This document shows positions 26,079 through 35,133 of a stretch of 64,000 bases of DNA, in pieces. The notes beneath the pieces are model-generated. The model did no database searches. It saw only the letters and a list, made by a program, of their open reading frames with translations, and was not told where the DNA came from. Source of the stretch: Dehalogenimonas etheniformans (GTDB lineage: Bacteria > Chloroflexota > Dehalococcoidia > Dehalococcoidales > Dehalococcoidaceae); contig NZ_CP058566.2 of NCBI RefSeq assembly GCF_014672715.2, positions 1,240,001 through 1,304,000 on the forward strand, read 5' to 3'. The translations under genes and the position numbers were made by a program. Each line of letters begins with the position of its first letter. The first letter of the stretch is position 1.

Positions 26079-27065
26079 ATGAACGATAGTTTAGGCATCG
26101 GGAAAATCCGCGGCTTGCAGCAGATAGCCGGAAAGTCCGGGGTCTTTAATGTGGCGGCGATCGACCACCGTGGTTCTCTGGAACGCGGACTGTGCTCTGT
26201 CGATGGACCTGAATGCTACGCCGAGCTAGTCGAATTCAAGATGGAACTGTGCCGGGCTCTGGCGCCGGTGGCCAGCGCTGTCCTGCTGGATCCGGTCTAC
26301 GGCGCCGCCCAGGCAATCGCCGGTTCCGTCCTGCCGAAAGGCACCGGGCTGCTGGTCAGCGTCGAAGCTACCGGTTATGAAGGCGATAGCACTGCCCGCG
26401 TCACCAGAGTACTGGATGGGTGGGGGGTGGAGAAGATCAAGCGCATGGGAGCTTCGGCGGTTAAGATGCTGGTCTATTTCCGGCCGGACTCCGGGGAACT
26501 GGCGGAAGAGCAACTGGCAACCGTGGAGAAAATCGCTCTCGAGTGCGTCAGGTTTGACATCCCCTTCCTCGTAGAGCCGGTGGCGTACCCGCTGGAGGGA
26601 GAGACAACAGCGGATTTCAATTCGAAAAAAACAGCCCTGGTGGTCGAAACGGCCAGAGTTATGACCGTTTTGCCTATCGACGTTCTCAAGGCTGAATTTC
26701 CGGCGAATGTAGTGGCTGAGGATGGGGAAACCCTTATGGATGCCTGCCGCCAGTTGGATGAAGCGTCCGCCAAGCCCTGGGTCATCCTCTCAGGAGGGGC
26801 GGAATATGAAATCTTCCGCAAAGAGGTTGAAATAGCGTGCGGGGCGGGGGCTTCTGGATTTTTAGCGGGACGAGCGATTTGGCAAGAAGCGGTTTCGATG
26901 CAGAAAATTTCGGAACGAACCCAATTCCTGGCTACGGTCGCCGCCAGGCGGCTCAAAGAGATCAGTTTGATTGCGGAAAGTCGCGGACGCCCCTGGTATC
27001 AAAAATTGGGATTGAGCCCCTCCAACCTGGCAGCGGTGGACGAGGGGTGGCACTACCGTTATTAG
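26079..27065 (+). CDS. Class I aldolase of the LacD / DeoC-like family
   Basis: 328 residues forming a TIM-barrel. Visible pieces are FNVAAIDHRGSLERGL near the N-terminus, LLDPVYGAAQAI, a Lys in GASAVKMLVYFRP, LVEPVAYPLEGE, DVLKAEFPAN with a second Lys suited to Schiff-base formation, and LSGGAEYEIFRKEVEIACGA. The family includes tagatose 1,6-bisphosphate and sulfofructose-phosphate aldolases. The true substrate here cannot be read from sequence. A CATAAT box (26067-26072) lies 6 bases before the ATG, so the mRNA is probably leaderless. The 3' end overlaps the convergent neighbour by four bases. Confidence 0.8.
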   Translation: MNDSLGIGKIRGLQQIAGKSGVFNVAAIDHRGSLERGLCSVDGPECYAELVEFKMELCRALAPVASAVLLDPVYGAAQAIAGSVLPKGTGLLVSVEATGYEGDSTARVTRVLDGWGVEKIKRMGASAVKMLVYFRPDSGELAEEQLATVEKIALECVRFDIPFLVEPVAYPLEGETTADFNSKKTALVVETARVMTVLPIDVLKAEFPANVVAEDGETLMDACRQLDEASAKPWVILSGGAEYEIFRKEVEIACGAGASGFLAGRAIWQEAVSMQKISERTQFLATVAARRLKEISLIAESRGRPWYQKLGLSPSNLAAVDEGWHYRY

Positions 27066-27781
27066 GCAGCCTGTCCGGTGATCAGAATTTGTTCACCCTG
27101 GCGGGTGACCTTAGCCACTCCGGGCATCGTCGATAGCTGTTCCACCAGCGGCAAAGTCTCAACCAATCTGATATGTAATTTGATACCTGAAGCTGCGCCG
27201 GAAGTGGCCAGGATCTTGATCTCCGGGAATTTTCGCAGGGCATTCTGAAACGCTATCGCACCACCGGTCACGAATTGACTCAATTGTAAGACATATTCCC
27301 CAGGGACGAATTCCTCGACGGCTTCCTCCGATGGTGCCTCAGGGGTGATCATGGTGTCTTCCTGAATGATTGCGTCTTTTAATTGACCGGGAGCTTCGGC
27401 ATCTGCTACCGCCGCAAGTTGATTTTCGTCCAGGAGTGATCTATCCGCCTGACTTGGAACAACAGGTTCAAGCTCAGGTTCTAAAATGTTGGGAGGTTGG
27501 GTATGGGCGGGTCCTGAGAACCCTGCCTCAACCGTCGTGTTGGATGGGGGTTCGGGGTAATGCTCCCGTTCCAATTGGCTGATCAGATATTCGGCTTCCT
27601 GGCGGGCCAGGATTTCCACCTCTGCCAGGATCTTAGCTTCTTCTTCAGCGATCCGACCAACGAGTTCTGCTTCTTTGGCCGTCGAGGACGAATATAGCGC
27701 CTCCGTCTTTTCGACGGGGCTTCCCCGCTGGTTATCGATCTCATCGGAAAAAGAGGTTTTGATGTCCCTGTCGTTCAACAC
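27062..27781 (-). CDS. Uncharacterised protein with coiled coil and C-terminal alpha/beta domain
   Basis: 239 residues, not recognised. Residues about 30-75 are a charged Glu/Ala-rich helix (AEEEAKILAEVEILARQEAE), likely a coiled coil. About 75-150 are acidic, Pro-rich and disordered-looking. The last 80 or so form a small domain with a FQNALRKFPEIKILATSG helix-strand and LPLVEQLSTMPGVAKV, reminiscent of a ferredoxin-like fold. No signal peptide or membrane segment is seen. It lies upstream of nothing in its own direction. Confidence 0.6.
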   Translation of the reverse strand: MLNDRDIKTSFSDEIDNQRGSPVEKTEALYSSSTAKEAELVGRIAEEEAKILAEVEILARQEAEYLISQLEREHYPEPPSNTTVEAGFSGPAHTQPPNILEPELEPVVPSQADRSLLDENQLAAVADAEAPGQLKDAIIQEDTMITPEAPSEEAVEEFVPGEYVLQLSQFVTGGAIAFQNALRKFPEIKILATSGAASGIKLHIRLVETLPLVEQLSTMPGVAKVTRQGEQILITGQAA

Positions 27782-27917
27782 AAATACCTCCGGCAGAGAC
27801 CAGCCCGTAGCTTTGGGCTAATCGCACAGTCATCTGGAAGTATAGGATGACAGGGAAAAAGTGTCAATCACCCAAACCTGCTATATTATGGCTGGCAACC
27901 GGCTTTTCCGATAATTT

Positions 27918-28850
27918 TTATGGGCTCAGAATGAGGGCTTCGTAGCCGTTGGTGATAGCAGCCAGCGCCCGGTTTAGGGCCGATTGGACCGCCGGGGAAA
28001 GGGTGTTGTTGTATGCCCTGGCCAACAAATTAATCTGGTCATTGGCATGGCTTACGAGGCCAGCGTCAACCGCCGAACCGCCCTCCTGCAGAGTGATCGT
28101 GGTCCCAAATACTGGAGCACCGACTTCAGGAAGGTTGCCGGGTGGAGGCGTACTTCCGCCGATCGACGAGTTGGTAGTGTCCGGCGGTTTGGTTCCGGGA
28201 GAAGTTGTATCGGTAACGGTATTGCCCGTCGTTCTCGGGAAATTCGATGAAGCCTTGGCAGCGGCATAATCATTGGCGGAAAGCCCGATGGCAGACGCAG
28301 CCGCCGAAAGGTTGATTTCGATGCGGCTGGTCAATTCGGCAATCCCCTGAGAATTACCTTTACCGGCCAGGTAGACGATCTCACCGACTCTCCGGTCATT
28401 CAAGGAAGCATACAGTTCTACCTTAGCTTCCGATGAAAAGGTCAAGCCGACAAGCGCCTGTTCCAGGTCGAGCTTCAAAGGATACAGGATCTGGCCGGGC
28501 ATCGCCGACGAAGCGGCGTAAGCAACACTGCCTCCCGCCATAGTCAGGCCTAATACGAATGTAACAACGGCATTTGCCCAACCGATTCGCCAAAAAGGCC
28601 GGGGCCGAACGGTGCGGCTGGACAGTTCCGCCATACGCTGGTTTAAAGCGACCCGAATGCGCATTCTGGCGCCAACGGGGGGGATTATACTCGCCGCTTT
28701 TGAAATATCCATCGATGTCCAGAGGAGTCCTTCCAGTTCAGCCGCGTATTCCGGATAGCGTTCGAGACAATCTTCCACCGTGGTTTGCCCGTTAAGAACT
28801 TCGTCCAGGCAACTATTAAATATCTGATCTATGTTGTTCATCTTATCCAT
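27918..28850 (-). CDS. DUF5667-like membrane protein paired with the ECF sigma factor
   Basis: 310 residues. The N-terminal 100 residues are cytoplasmic (DEVLNGQTTVEDCLERYPEYAAELEGLL, a short helical motif common in sigma-partner proteins). They are followed by one membrane segment (about 110-132) and an extracytoplasmic part beginning LYPLKLDLEQALVGLTFSSEAKVELYASL. A Pro/Thr/Gly-rich linker occupies about 210-250. The gene overlaps the sigma gene by 8 bases. The topology and coupling suggest an anti-sigma or co-regulator. No zinc-binding anti-sigma motif (HxxxCxxC) is present, so the mechanism would differ from ordinary ZAS proteins. Confidence 0.7.
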   Translation of the reverse strand: MDKMNNIDQIFNSCLDEVLNGQTTVEDCLERYPEYAAELEGLLWTSMDISKAASIIPPVGARMRIRVALNQRMAELSSRTVRPRPFWRIGWANAVVTFVLGLTMAGGSVAYAASSAMPGQILYPLKLDLEQALVGLTFSSEAKVELYASLNDRRVGEIVYLAGKGNSQGIAELTSRIEINLSAAASAIGLSANDYAAAKASSNFPRTTGNTVTDTTSPGTKPPDTTNSSIGGSTPPPGNLPEVGAPVFGTTITLQEGGSAVDAGLVSHANDQINLLARAYNNTLSPAVQSALNRALAAITNGYEALILSP

Positions 28851-29385
28851 TGGGATTCACCATGATGCGCCTGAGAGCCGCCACCGCACTGTGCTGCAAA
28901 GCTTTTATCGCCCCCTCGGTCTTATCCATCACCTTTGCCACCTGCGCAATAGGCATATCCGCCCCAAAACGTAGAGCGATGACTTCCTGCTGCAACTTTG
29001 TCAATTTCTTGGCCGCTTCAATGAGCTCCTTGGTTTCTAGTTTTAGCTCAGTTTCTTCAACAAGATCACCATCAGCCGGGATCGGCAGGGATTCATCGAG
29101 TTCAAGAGTCGGCCGGCGCGACCTTTTCCTGAGGGTATCCACCACCTGGTTGTGGGCGATCCGATAGAGCCAGGCGCTGAACGGGACCTCCCGCATTTTG
29201 TACGAGCAGATCGATTCCAGAGCGTTGACAAACACCTGCTGCGTCAAATCTTCCGCCTCGGTACGGTTGCCGATCTTGATCGCCACATAGCGATAAATCT
29301 TCTCGAAATAGGCCTCATATATGCGGCCGAAAGCCTCCGCGTCGCGGGACTGCGCCCGCGTTATGAGACTTTGCTCATCCTGCAC
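28843..29385 (-). CDS. ECF-type RNA polymerase sigma factor
   Basis: 180 residues with sigma region 2 (FGRIYEAYFEKIYRYVAIKI, then GNRTEAEDLTQQVFVNALE) and region 4 (LTKLQQEVIALRFGADMPIA and VMDKTEGAIKALQHSAVAAL). It lacks regions 1 and 3, as expected for this class. It would direct RNA polymerase to a small regulon, probably in response to an envelope signal passed by the overlapping membrane partner. AAGGTG lies before the ATG at 29385. Confidence 0.88.
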   Translation of the reverse strand: MQDEQSLITRAQSRDAEAFGRIYEAYFEKIYRYVAIKIGNRTEAEDLTQQVFVNALESICSYKMREVPFSAWLYRIAHNQVVDTLRKRSRRPTLELDESLPIPADGDLVEETELKLETKELIEAAKKLTKLQQEVIALRFGADMPIAQVAKVMDKTEGAIKALQHSAVAALRRIMVNPNG

Positions 29386-29532
29386 CTTGAAAAAACCCCC
29401 TCGTCGGCATGCGTGCTGCTGAAAGTTTCTACCGACACCGTCCGGTTTTTAGTCGGTGCAACAATTATAACGAAAAGGATTGGCTCGAGGATAGCACCCG
29501 TTTGCTGCCAAACGTGCGCTCGTTAGAAACGG

Positions 29533-29558
29533 TAAAGCCCGGCGCAGGCCGGGCTTTT
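29533..29558. terminator. Hairpin terminator next to the DUF362 gene
   Basis: AAAGCCCGGC, GCA and GCCGGGCTTTT form a tight stem with T-rich ends in both directions. It lies 20 bases beyond the DUF362 stop on the minus strand. Confidence 0.75.
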
Positions 29559-29577
29559 AAGAAAGGCAACCTGAGAA

Positions 29578-30306
29578 TTAAACCTCTATCTCCTGGCGTC
29601 CCAGTTTGATGTTCTCCAGATAGTCAGCCTTGATGCCCAGGGATTCAGAAATCTCTGTATCCACATCGAGGGGTCTGCCTATGAATATCTTTCCCACTTC
29701 TTCCGCTGTGCCATGCATGGGGTCATCTCCGACGATGAATTTCTGCTTCGCCTCGATAATGCTCATATCGAAGGGGAGGGTAAAATAAAGGTCCGCCAGC
29801 ACCTTGTCCAATCCAAGCGCATACAGGTTCTTCCAACCATCTTTGTTGCCGCCGTATTTGGCGACCGGTAATAGCGACATGAGATTTGACATGGTAAGTT
29901 CGCCCTGACCTTTGTTCACCTTTAGGGGAGATACCGAGATTAAATAGTCCGAAGACAGGATGATGTTAGGCACCCAGAAGGTCGGGATGATGAACGGCTT
30001 GGGCAAAGGGTTGTCCACCTCGACCCAGGTGGAATCCTTAACGTCGAGGGTCAAAACTCGAGGGAAATCATACCCGAGTGACTGATAGATGGGACGGATG
30101 GGTTCCCCGTTCGGAGTACCGTCCAGCAGGATGATATCCGCATCGGAAATCCACCGGATTCCCTTGATGATACGCGCGATGATATCTTTACTGGTGGTTA
30201 CCGGATAACCGGCTGCGAAATGGGCCGAGGGTTTGATCAGTACCCGCCTCGCCCTTGAGATGGCTTCGGGGGCTTTGAACACAAACTGCGACGCGTTATA
30301 TATCAA
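29578..30306 (-). CDS. DUF362 domain protein
   Basis: 242 residues. VLIKPSAHFAAGYPVTTSKDI matches the phosphate-loop-like start of DUF362 proteins, and LDGTPNGEPIRPIYQSLGYDF, then SVSPLKVNKGQGELTMSNLMSLLPV, continue the pattern. Many DUF362 proteins carry an extra ferredoxin domain. This one has no Cys cluster and is short. The function is unknown in the family. It is monocistronic and divergent from iorA across a 334-base gap. Confidence 0.7.
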   Translation of the reverse strand: MIYNASQFVFKAPEAISRARRVLIKPSAHFAAGYPVTTSKDIIARIIKGIRWISDADIILLDGTPNGEPIRPIYQSLGYDFPRVLTLDVKDSTWVEVDNPLPKPFIIPTFWVPNIILSSDYLISVSPLKVNKGQGELTMSNLMSLLPVAKYGGNKDGWKNLYALGLDKVLADLYFTLPFDMSIIEAKQKFIVGDDPMHGTAEEVGKIFIGRPLDVDTEISESLGIKADYLENIKLGRQEIEV

Positions 30307-30640
30307 TTCGAAAAACCCTTCTCAGGAATGTTTAGGTAATTACGACTAAGTTCGGCACACAAAATAAAAACTTGAGACGCATGCGTGGTGGAAGGTCGGT
30401 TTGCATCGGGTCCCAAGAGTATAATCTTACCAACCGAGACTAAGGGCGAAAGGCCAAGAAATCCCGGCATAGTTCACGCGTTATAACGGGCTAGAACTAA
30501 CCCCTCCTATACATTCATTTTAACATTCTAGTCAATAGGGTTTTGAGGCGAGTTCCCCTTTTTTCCCTGATCGTCCGGCGTATGGTTTGACTTTGAGCGA
30601 GCCTTAACTTATCCTGAATCACCATCGTCAAGGAGCCGCT
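30307..30640. other. Divergent intergenic region, DUF362 gene / iorA
   Basis: 334 bases with no open frame I can support. An AGTATAAT (about 30417-30424) could be a -10 box on the plus strand. TTGACT lies near 30587. I compared the segment 30360-30470 by eye with cobalamin, T-box and SRP RNA cores and saw no match. AAGGAG sits ten bases before the TTG start of iorA. Confidence 0.4.
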
Positions 30641-32443
30641 TTGGAACGTCAATTACTGTCAGGAAACGAGGCCATAGCCCTCGGCGCCGCTCACGCCGGA
30701 CTGAAGCTTGCAGCCGCTTATCCCGGTACACCATCAACTGAAATTATGGAAGCAATCTCGAGGCTTCCAGAGATCTACAGCGAGTGGTCTTCAAACGAAG
30801 CGGTCGCCGTCGAAGTAGCCACAGGAGCAAGTTACACCGGAGTCAGGGCAATGGCCTGCATGAAACACGTCGGCCTAAATGTGGCTGCTGACGCCTTCAT
30901 GGCTGCCGCCACTACCGGTGTTCGGGGCGGTCTGGTCATCGTATCCGCCGATGACCCTGGCGTCCACTCTTCTCAAAACGAACAGGATTCCCGAAATTAT
31001 GCCCGGCTCGGCAAAGTGCCCTGCCTGGAACCGTCTGATTCACAAGAAGCCTACGACTTTGCCCGCGCAGCGTTTGAACTTAGCGAAGAATTCGATACGC
31101 CGGTACTTCTGCGGCCGACAACCCGCGTCTGCCATTCCAAGAGCATCATCGTCCCAAGAGAACCGATTGCTCCCCAACATAATCCAGAGTTTCACCACGA
31201 ATTCGCCAAATGGGTGATGCTGCCCGGTTCAGCTAGGGCGCGGTGGATAAAAGTCATAGAACGGTTGGAAAAATTGTCACATTTCGGCGAAACTTCCGAA
31301 CTGAACAAGGTCGTCCGTGGAACGACTGACCTTGGCATCATCGCCAACGGCATTTCCTACCAGTACGCGCGCGATGTATTCCCCGATGCCTCGTTTTTGA
31401 AGTTGGGGATGTCCTACCCTCTACCCAAAAACCTGGTTCGGGACTTTTCAAGGCAGGTCAAGAGACTGCTGGTGATCGAGGAACTCGACAGCTTCATCGA
31501 AACCGAACTCAAGGCACTGGGTATCGCCGCAGACGGTAAAGAATTTTTCCCGAGAACCGGGGAGTTCTCCCCGGATGTCATCCGTGACTCGGCGTCCAAA
31601 GCTGGCATCCCTATCGAAAGACTTTGCAGGAATTCACCGATCGAAGGTCTTGCCAAAAGACCGCCTTTGTTGTGCCCCGGTTGTCCGCATTCAGGAGTAT
31701 TCTTTACCCTCTCCAGCATGGGACACCGGTCAACCTTGCCCGGCAAGGAGCCGCGGCCTCCAAAGCTAACCATCTGCGGAGACATAGGCTGTTACACGCT
31801 TGGAGCTTACCCTCCTCTAGGAGTCATCGACACTTGCGGCTGTATGGGAGCCGGCATTTCCCAGGCAGCCGGAATGGCTCAGGCCGGGGCGATTGAAAAA
31901 CCCCTGGCGGTGATTGGTGATTCCACATTCATGCATTCCGGCATCAACAGCCTGATAAACGCGGTTTACAATCAAGCCAGGATCTGCGTCATCATTTTGG
32001 ACAACGGCACCACCGCCATGACCGGCCACCAGGGGCACCCGGGAAGCGGGGTCTCCGTGACAGGCCAGCCGGGGAATCGTATCGTAATCGAAGACCTGGT
32101 ACGAGGAGCCGGTGTAAAAAGCGTCGTCGTGGCCAATGCCTTCGATTTGAAAACCATCCGGTCTGAGTTGAGACGTGCGATATCTTCGGACCAACTTGAG
32201 GTCTTGATCATCAGGGGCGAATGTCCCACCCTGACCCGAAAAAAAGCTCAACCACTCAGACTTTCAATAGAAAAATGTGACGACTGCGGTGCCTGTCTGT
32301 TGATCGGCTGCTCGGCGATTGTGAAAAACGAAAATGGCCCAATCACGATAGATCCCGCGGTTTGCCTGGGGGATAACTGCACCTTGTGCAAGCAGATCTG
32401 CCCGAGAGGCACAATCACAGCGACAGCAGAGGTGTCAGAGTGA
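30641..32443 (+). CDS. iorA: Indolepyruvate:ferredoxin oxidoreductase alpha subunit
   Basis: 600 residues. The enzyme oxidises aryl 2-oxoacids to acyl-CoA, reducing ferredoxin, with thiamine diphosphate. The N-terminal pyrimidine-binding half starts LLSGNEAIALGAAHAG and AAYPGTPSTEI. The C-terminal half has CPGCPHSGVF, GDIGCYTLG, and the ThDP motif GDSTFMHSGINSLINAVYN. Two ferredoxin motifs end the chain (CDDCGACLLIGC and CTLCKQICP). The start is TTG with AAGGAG at good spacing. The stop overlaps iorB by GTGA. IorAB works in amino-acid catabolism in archaea and in some anaerobes. Here it may also act in reverse for aromatic amino-acid synthesis. Confidence 0.93.
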   Translation: MERQLLSGNEAIALGAAHAGLKLAAAYPGTPSTEIMEAISRLPEIYSEWSSNEAVAVEVATGASYTGVRAMACMKHVGLNVAADAFMAAATTGVRGGLVIVSADDPGVHSSQNEQDSRNYARLGKVPCLEPSDSQEAYDFARAAFELSEEFDTPVLLRPTTRVCHSKSIIVPREPIAPQHNPEFHHEFAKWVMLPGSARARWIKVIERLEKLSHFGETSELNKVVRGTTDLGIIANGISYQYARDVFPDASFLKLGMSYPLPKNLVRDFSRQVKRLLVIEELDSFIETELKALGIAADGKEFFPRTGEFSPDVIRDSASKAGIPIERLCRNSPIEGLAKRPPLLCPGCPHSGVFFTLSSMGHRSTLPGKEPRPPKLTICGDIGCYTLGAYPPLGVIDTCGCMGAGISQAAGMAQAGAIEKPLAVIGDSTFMHSGINSLINAVYNQARICVIILDNGTTAMTGHQGHPGSGVSVTGQPGNRIVIEDLVRGAGVKSVVVANAFDLKTIRSELRRAISSDQLEVLIIRGECPTLTRKKAQPLRLSIEKCDDCGACLLIGCSAIVKNENGPITIDPAVCLGDNCTLCKQICPRGTITATAEVSE

Positions 32444-33036
32444 CCGGCAAGAACATCTTGATCGTTGGTGTGGGCGGCCAGGGCGTGGTGCTGGCTTCCA
32501 ATCTGCTGGCTGAAGCCGCACTCAAGGCCGGATTCGATGTCAAAAAGACCGACACGCTCGGCATGGCGCAGCGCGGCGGCAGCGTCGTTTCTCACTTACG
32601 TTGCGCCAATTCGGTGGCTTCACCCCTGATCCCCGTCGGAGAGGCTGACCTGCTGATCGCCTTTGAGAAGCTCGAGGCGGCACGCTGGGCTCATTTCTTG
32701 AAACCGGGAGGTTTGGCAATCGTTAACGACCTGGCTTTGCCGCCACTATCGGTGACCCTGGGCAGTGAGTCCTACCCCTCGGACCAAGAATTGCTGAGCA
32801 TGTTGTCCGGTTTTTCGGTGAACATCAAATTGATCGCGGGATCGACCATCGCTGCAAAACTGGGCAACCCAAAGATGGTTAACACCGTCCTGCTGGGATA
32901 CGCTTCAACGTACGTCGACATTGAAGCTGGTATTGTTAGGTCTACTATTGAGGCAGGTCTTCCGGATAAGTTAAGGAAGATAAACCTGGCAGCTTTTGAA
33001 AAAGGCCGGTCCCTGGCAGAACCTCAACACCAATAA
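32440..33036 (+). CDS. iorB: Indolepyruvate:ferredoxin oxidoreductase beta subunit
   Basis: 198 residues from the GTG at 32440, which overlaps the iorA stop. The longer open frame from 32386 is not used because homologues begin TGKNILIVGVGGQGVVLAS. KTDTLGMAQRGGSVVSHLR is the conserved gamma-domain segment, and EADLLIAFEKLEAARW follows. This subunit completes the CoA- and 2-oxoacid-binding site of the IorAB complex. Its 3' end is convergent with the CBS protein gene, 10 bases apart. Confidence 0.92.
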   Translation: MTGKNILIVGVGGQGVVLASNLLAEAALKAGFDVKKTDTLGMAQRGGSVVSHLRCANSVASPLIPVGEADLLIAFEKLEAARWAHFLKPGGLAIVNDLALPPLSVTLGSESYPSDQELLSMLSGFSVNIKLIAGSTIAAKLGNPKMVNTVLLGYASTYVDIEAGIVRSTIEAGLPDKLRKINLAAFEKGRSLAEPQHQ

Positions 33037-33046
33037 GAACCTTCGC

Positions 33047-33544
33047 TTAAGCTTTAGTCTCACACACCGGCCCGGTCGCTTTATTGTCGCCCAACATTTT
33101 TGAAAGCAGTTGCGGCAATTTTATCTCACCTAAAAACATCCCGTTATTGTCGACAACGGGAAGCTCTATCGCTTGCTCGAGGACCATGATGCGCAAGGCT
33201 TCAGCCAGGGTCGCATCCGGTTTAACCTCTGGTGCAGCGGAAAGAATATCGCCGATGGTCTGGGACTGACACAGTTTTACAACCTCAAAAGCGTGAAGCG
33301 AATCTGCTGTTCGAATACTCGAACGGTTTACAATTTCCATCCCCAGTTTCAGTTTTACCCAATTGAGAATGTAATGCAGTTTTACCGCGCCTTTGTATTT
33401 GTTGTGTTTATCAACGATGAACAAGGTATGTAGTTCCGGTTGGGAAAGGAATTCATTTATTGCCTTTTCAACAGGCTCATCCTCGGTGGCAAACAGGGCT
33501 TTTGTACCGGGAATCATTATCTCCCGGACTCGAGTCTCGGTCAT
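33047..33544 (-). CDS. Protein with two CBS domains
   Basis: 165 residues. The N-terminal MTETRVREIMIPGTKALFATEDE starts the first CBS motif, and the second is QTIGDILSAAPEVKPDATLAE followed by LPVVDNNGMFLGEI. CBS pairs bind adenosyl ligands and serve as regulatory sensors. No catalytic or membrane domain is attached. It lies 19 bases after the ferredoxin gene, so the two are probably co-transcribed. What it controls cannot be told from context. Confidence 0.85.
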   Translation of the reverse strand: MTETRVREIMIPGTKALFATEDEPVEKAINEFLSQPELHTLFIVDKHNKYKGAVKLHYILNWVKLKLGMEIVNRSSIRTADSLHAFEVVKLCQSQTIGDILSAAPEVKPDATLAEALRIMVLEQAIELPVVDNNGMFLGEIKLPQLLSKMLGDNKATGPVCETKA

Positions 33545-33563
33545 TGACTATCCTCTCTTTAAT

Positions 33564-33773
33564 TCAGGGGTACAGGCGATTACCATTATCATCAAAAATG
33601 GCGATGGCATCAACCGGACAGGAGCGGGCGGCGGCTAATAATTTCTCATCGTCAACAGACTTGGGGTCCAGGAGTATCGCTTTGCCGAAGGAATCCAGGT
33701 CGAAAACGGTCGGCGCTTCCTCTAGGCAGTCCGCTGCGCCGATACATTTATCGCGGTCGATCTCTACTCTCAT
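33564..33773 (-). CDS. Small ferredoxin, probably [3Fe-4S] type
   Basis: 69 residues from ATG at 33773 (MRVEIDRDKC). The open frame begins at 33812, but that start would add a non-homologous leader. The cluster motif CIGAADC and the distant CPVDAI supply only three cysteines. The position of the second cysteine of a 4Fe motif is Ala, and no Asp occupies it, which favours a [3Fe-4S] cluster. Small acidic ferredoxins of this type carry single electrons in the cytoplasm. It may accept electrons from IorAB next door, which is inference. Confidence 0.82.
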   Translation of the reverse strand: MRVEIDRDKCIGAADCLEEAPTVFDLDSFGKAILLDPKSVDDEKLLAAARSCPVDAIAIFDDNGNRLYP

Positions 33774-33862
33774 GAGGTACATTCCTCTCCATACGTATTG
33801 TAACACAGGCATCCTCGGAAACGATTAAATTTCAACGCCCCAAAGTCCTGATTGGGAGCGGT

Positions 33863-33890
33863 TTGAACCGACACATTCACGCTATATAAT
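33863..33890 (+). promoter_or_regulatory. Promoter of the superoxide dismutase operon
   Basis: TTGAAC (33863-33868) and TATAAT (33885-33890) are separated by 16 bases, and the start codon lies 60 bases further on, with AGAGAGGATG as ribosome binding site. Confidence 0.65.
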
Positions 33891-33940
33891 GTACCTGAAG
33901 GTTTGAGAGCAGCGCCCAGTACTCGCTAAAAAAAGAGAGG

Positions 33941-34525
33941 ATGAAAAACATGTATACCGCGATGGATTTCACCAAACTGCAGGGCATGATGGGGTTTTCT
34001 GACCTGCTACTTAATAATCATTTCACTCTGTATCAGGGTTACATCAAAAACACCAACAAGCTCATCGAAACGATCGATGCACTCTCCAAATCAGGCAAAT
34101 CGGATACTCCGGAATACGCCGAACTTCAGCGGCATTTCGGATTTGAATGGAACGGCATGAGGCTGCACGAACTGTATTTCGGCAACCTGGGCGGAAGCGG
34201 CATGCCGATAACGAGCGGAAAACTCGAAAAGAAACTGATAGAGGCCTGCGGCAGCTACGAAGCCTGGGAAAAGGATTTCCGCGCGACTGCTTCCATGAGG
34301 GGCGTCGGCTGGGCAGTGCTGTATCAGGACTCAATGACCGGCATGGTATTCAACAGCTGGATCAACCTCCATGAATCCGGCCATTTGGCAGGATGCAATC
34401 CCATTCTGGTGATGGACGTTTGGGAGCACGCCTTTATGCTCGATTACGGGTTGAAACGCGCCGACTACATTGACGCTTTTTTCAAGAATGTCGACTGGAC
34501 AGCCTGCGAAAAACGCCTGAAGTAA
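33941..34525 (+). CDS. sod: Iron/manganese superoxide dismutase
   Basis: 194 residues. Metal ligands fit His in LLNNHF, His in RLHELYF, and Asp and His in VMDVWEHAF, with the surrounding GGSGMPIT and GVGWAVLYQD segments. The enzyme dismutates superoxide in the cytoplasm. No signal peptide is seen. Fe and Mn forms cannot be separated by eye. It has its own promoter and is followed 30 bases later by a ferritin-like gene, making a small oxygen-defence operon in an otherwise strictly anaerobic gene set. Confidence 0.93.
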   Translation: MKNMYTAMDFTKLQGMMGFSDLLLNNHFTLYQGYIKNTNKLIETIDALSKSGKSDTPEYAELQRHFGFEWNGMRLHELYFGNLGGSGMPITSGKLEKKLIEACGSYEAWEKDFRATASMRGVGWAVLYQDSMTGMVFNSWINLHESGHLAGCNPILVMDVWEHAFMLDYGLKRADYIDAFFKNVDWTACEKRLK

Positions 34526-34555
34526 TTATTACTCAGTGAATAGAGGAGAGAAAAT

Positions 34556-35032
34556 ATGTCTATCGCCTTCTCCCCGGCCGAACTCTACAATATCGCCATC
34601 GCGGTCGAACGCAGAGGGGCTGCTTTCTACGACACTCTGGCAAGGTCTTCTCAGAACGACCTAGTCAGACAATCTTTTCTGGCTCTGGCGGCCATGGAGC
34701 ACCAGCATATCCAGACCTTTCAAAAGATGCTGGCGTCAGCCCCTAAAACTTTCGGGGAAGGTTTTGAGGATGAGGAATATGGGGCATACTTCAAGGCGCT
34801 GGTCGATTCCTCCGTATTCAACGACGACCTGGCTACCAGCGAACTCGTGACCAAGGTGGACAGCGATAAAGAAGCCGTCGAAATCGGGATCGGGGCGGAA
34901 AAAGACTCGATACTATTTTACGAACAGATTCAGGATATTGCCGGCGGCGATGCGGCTGAAAGCATCGGCAAGATCATCAGCGAAGAAAAAGAACATCTGC
35001 GTAAGCTGGCGGAAATCAAAACCAAATTATAA
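34556..35032 (+). CDS. Ferritin-like di-iron protein (rubrerythrin-type, no rubredoxin domain)
   Basis: 158 residues of a four-helix bundle. ERRGAAFYDTLARSS and AAMEHQHIQTFQKM give the first Glu and the ExxH pair, and GAEKDSILFYEQI and ISEEKEHLRKLAEI the second. The C-terminal rubredoxin domain of true rubrerythrin is missing, as in the erythrin or sulerythrin forms. It probably reduces hydrogen peroxide or stores iron next to SOD. GAGGAGA precedes the ATG. Confidence 0.85.
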   Translation: MSIAFSPAELYNIAIAVERRGAAFYDTLARSSQNDLVRQSFLALAAMEHQHIQTFQKMLASAPKTFGEGFEDEEYGAYFKALVDSSVFNDDLATSELVTKVDSDKEAVEIGIGAEKDSILFYEQIQDIAGGDAAESIGKIISEEKEHLRKLAEIKTKL

Positions 35033-35133
35033 TAACCAAGGTACAATAACCATATCAAATCTCAAGAAACGACACATCTGGAATTTGAATTTTGGGATTT
35101 GAAATTTGCTGGGATTTGTCTCTTGGTTATTGG

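Noticed and set aside
30307-30640. Possible riboswitch or small RNA upstream of iorA / the DUF362 gene
   Set aside because: I compared it by eye with cobalamin, T-box and SRP cores and found no match. Only weak pairing is seen.
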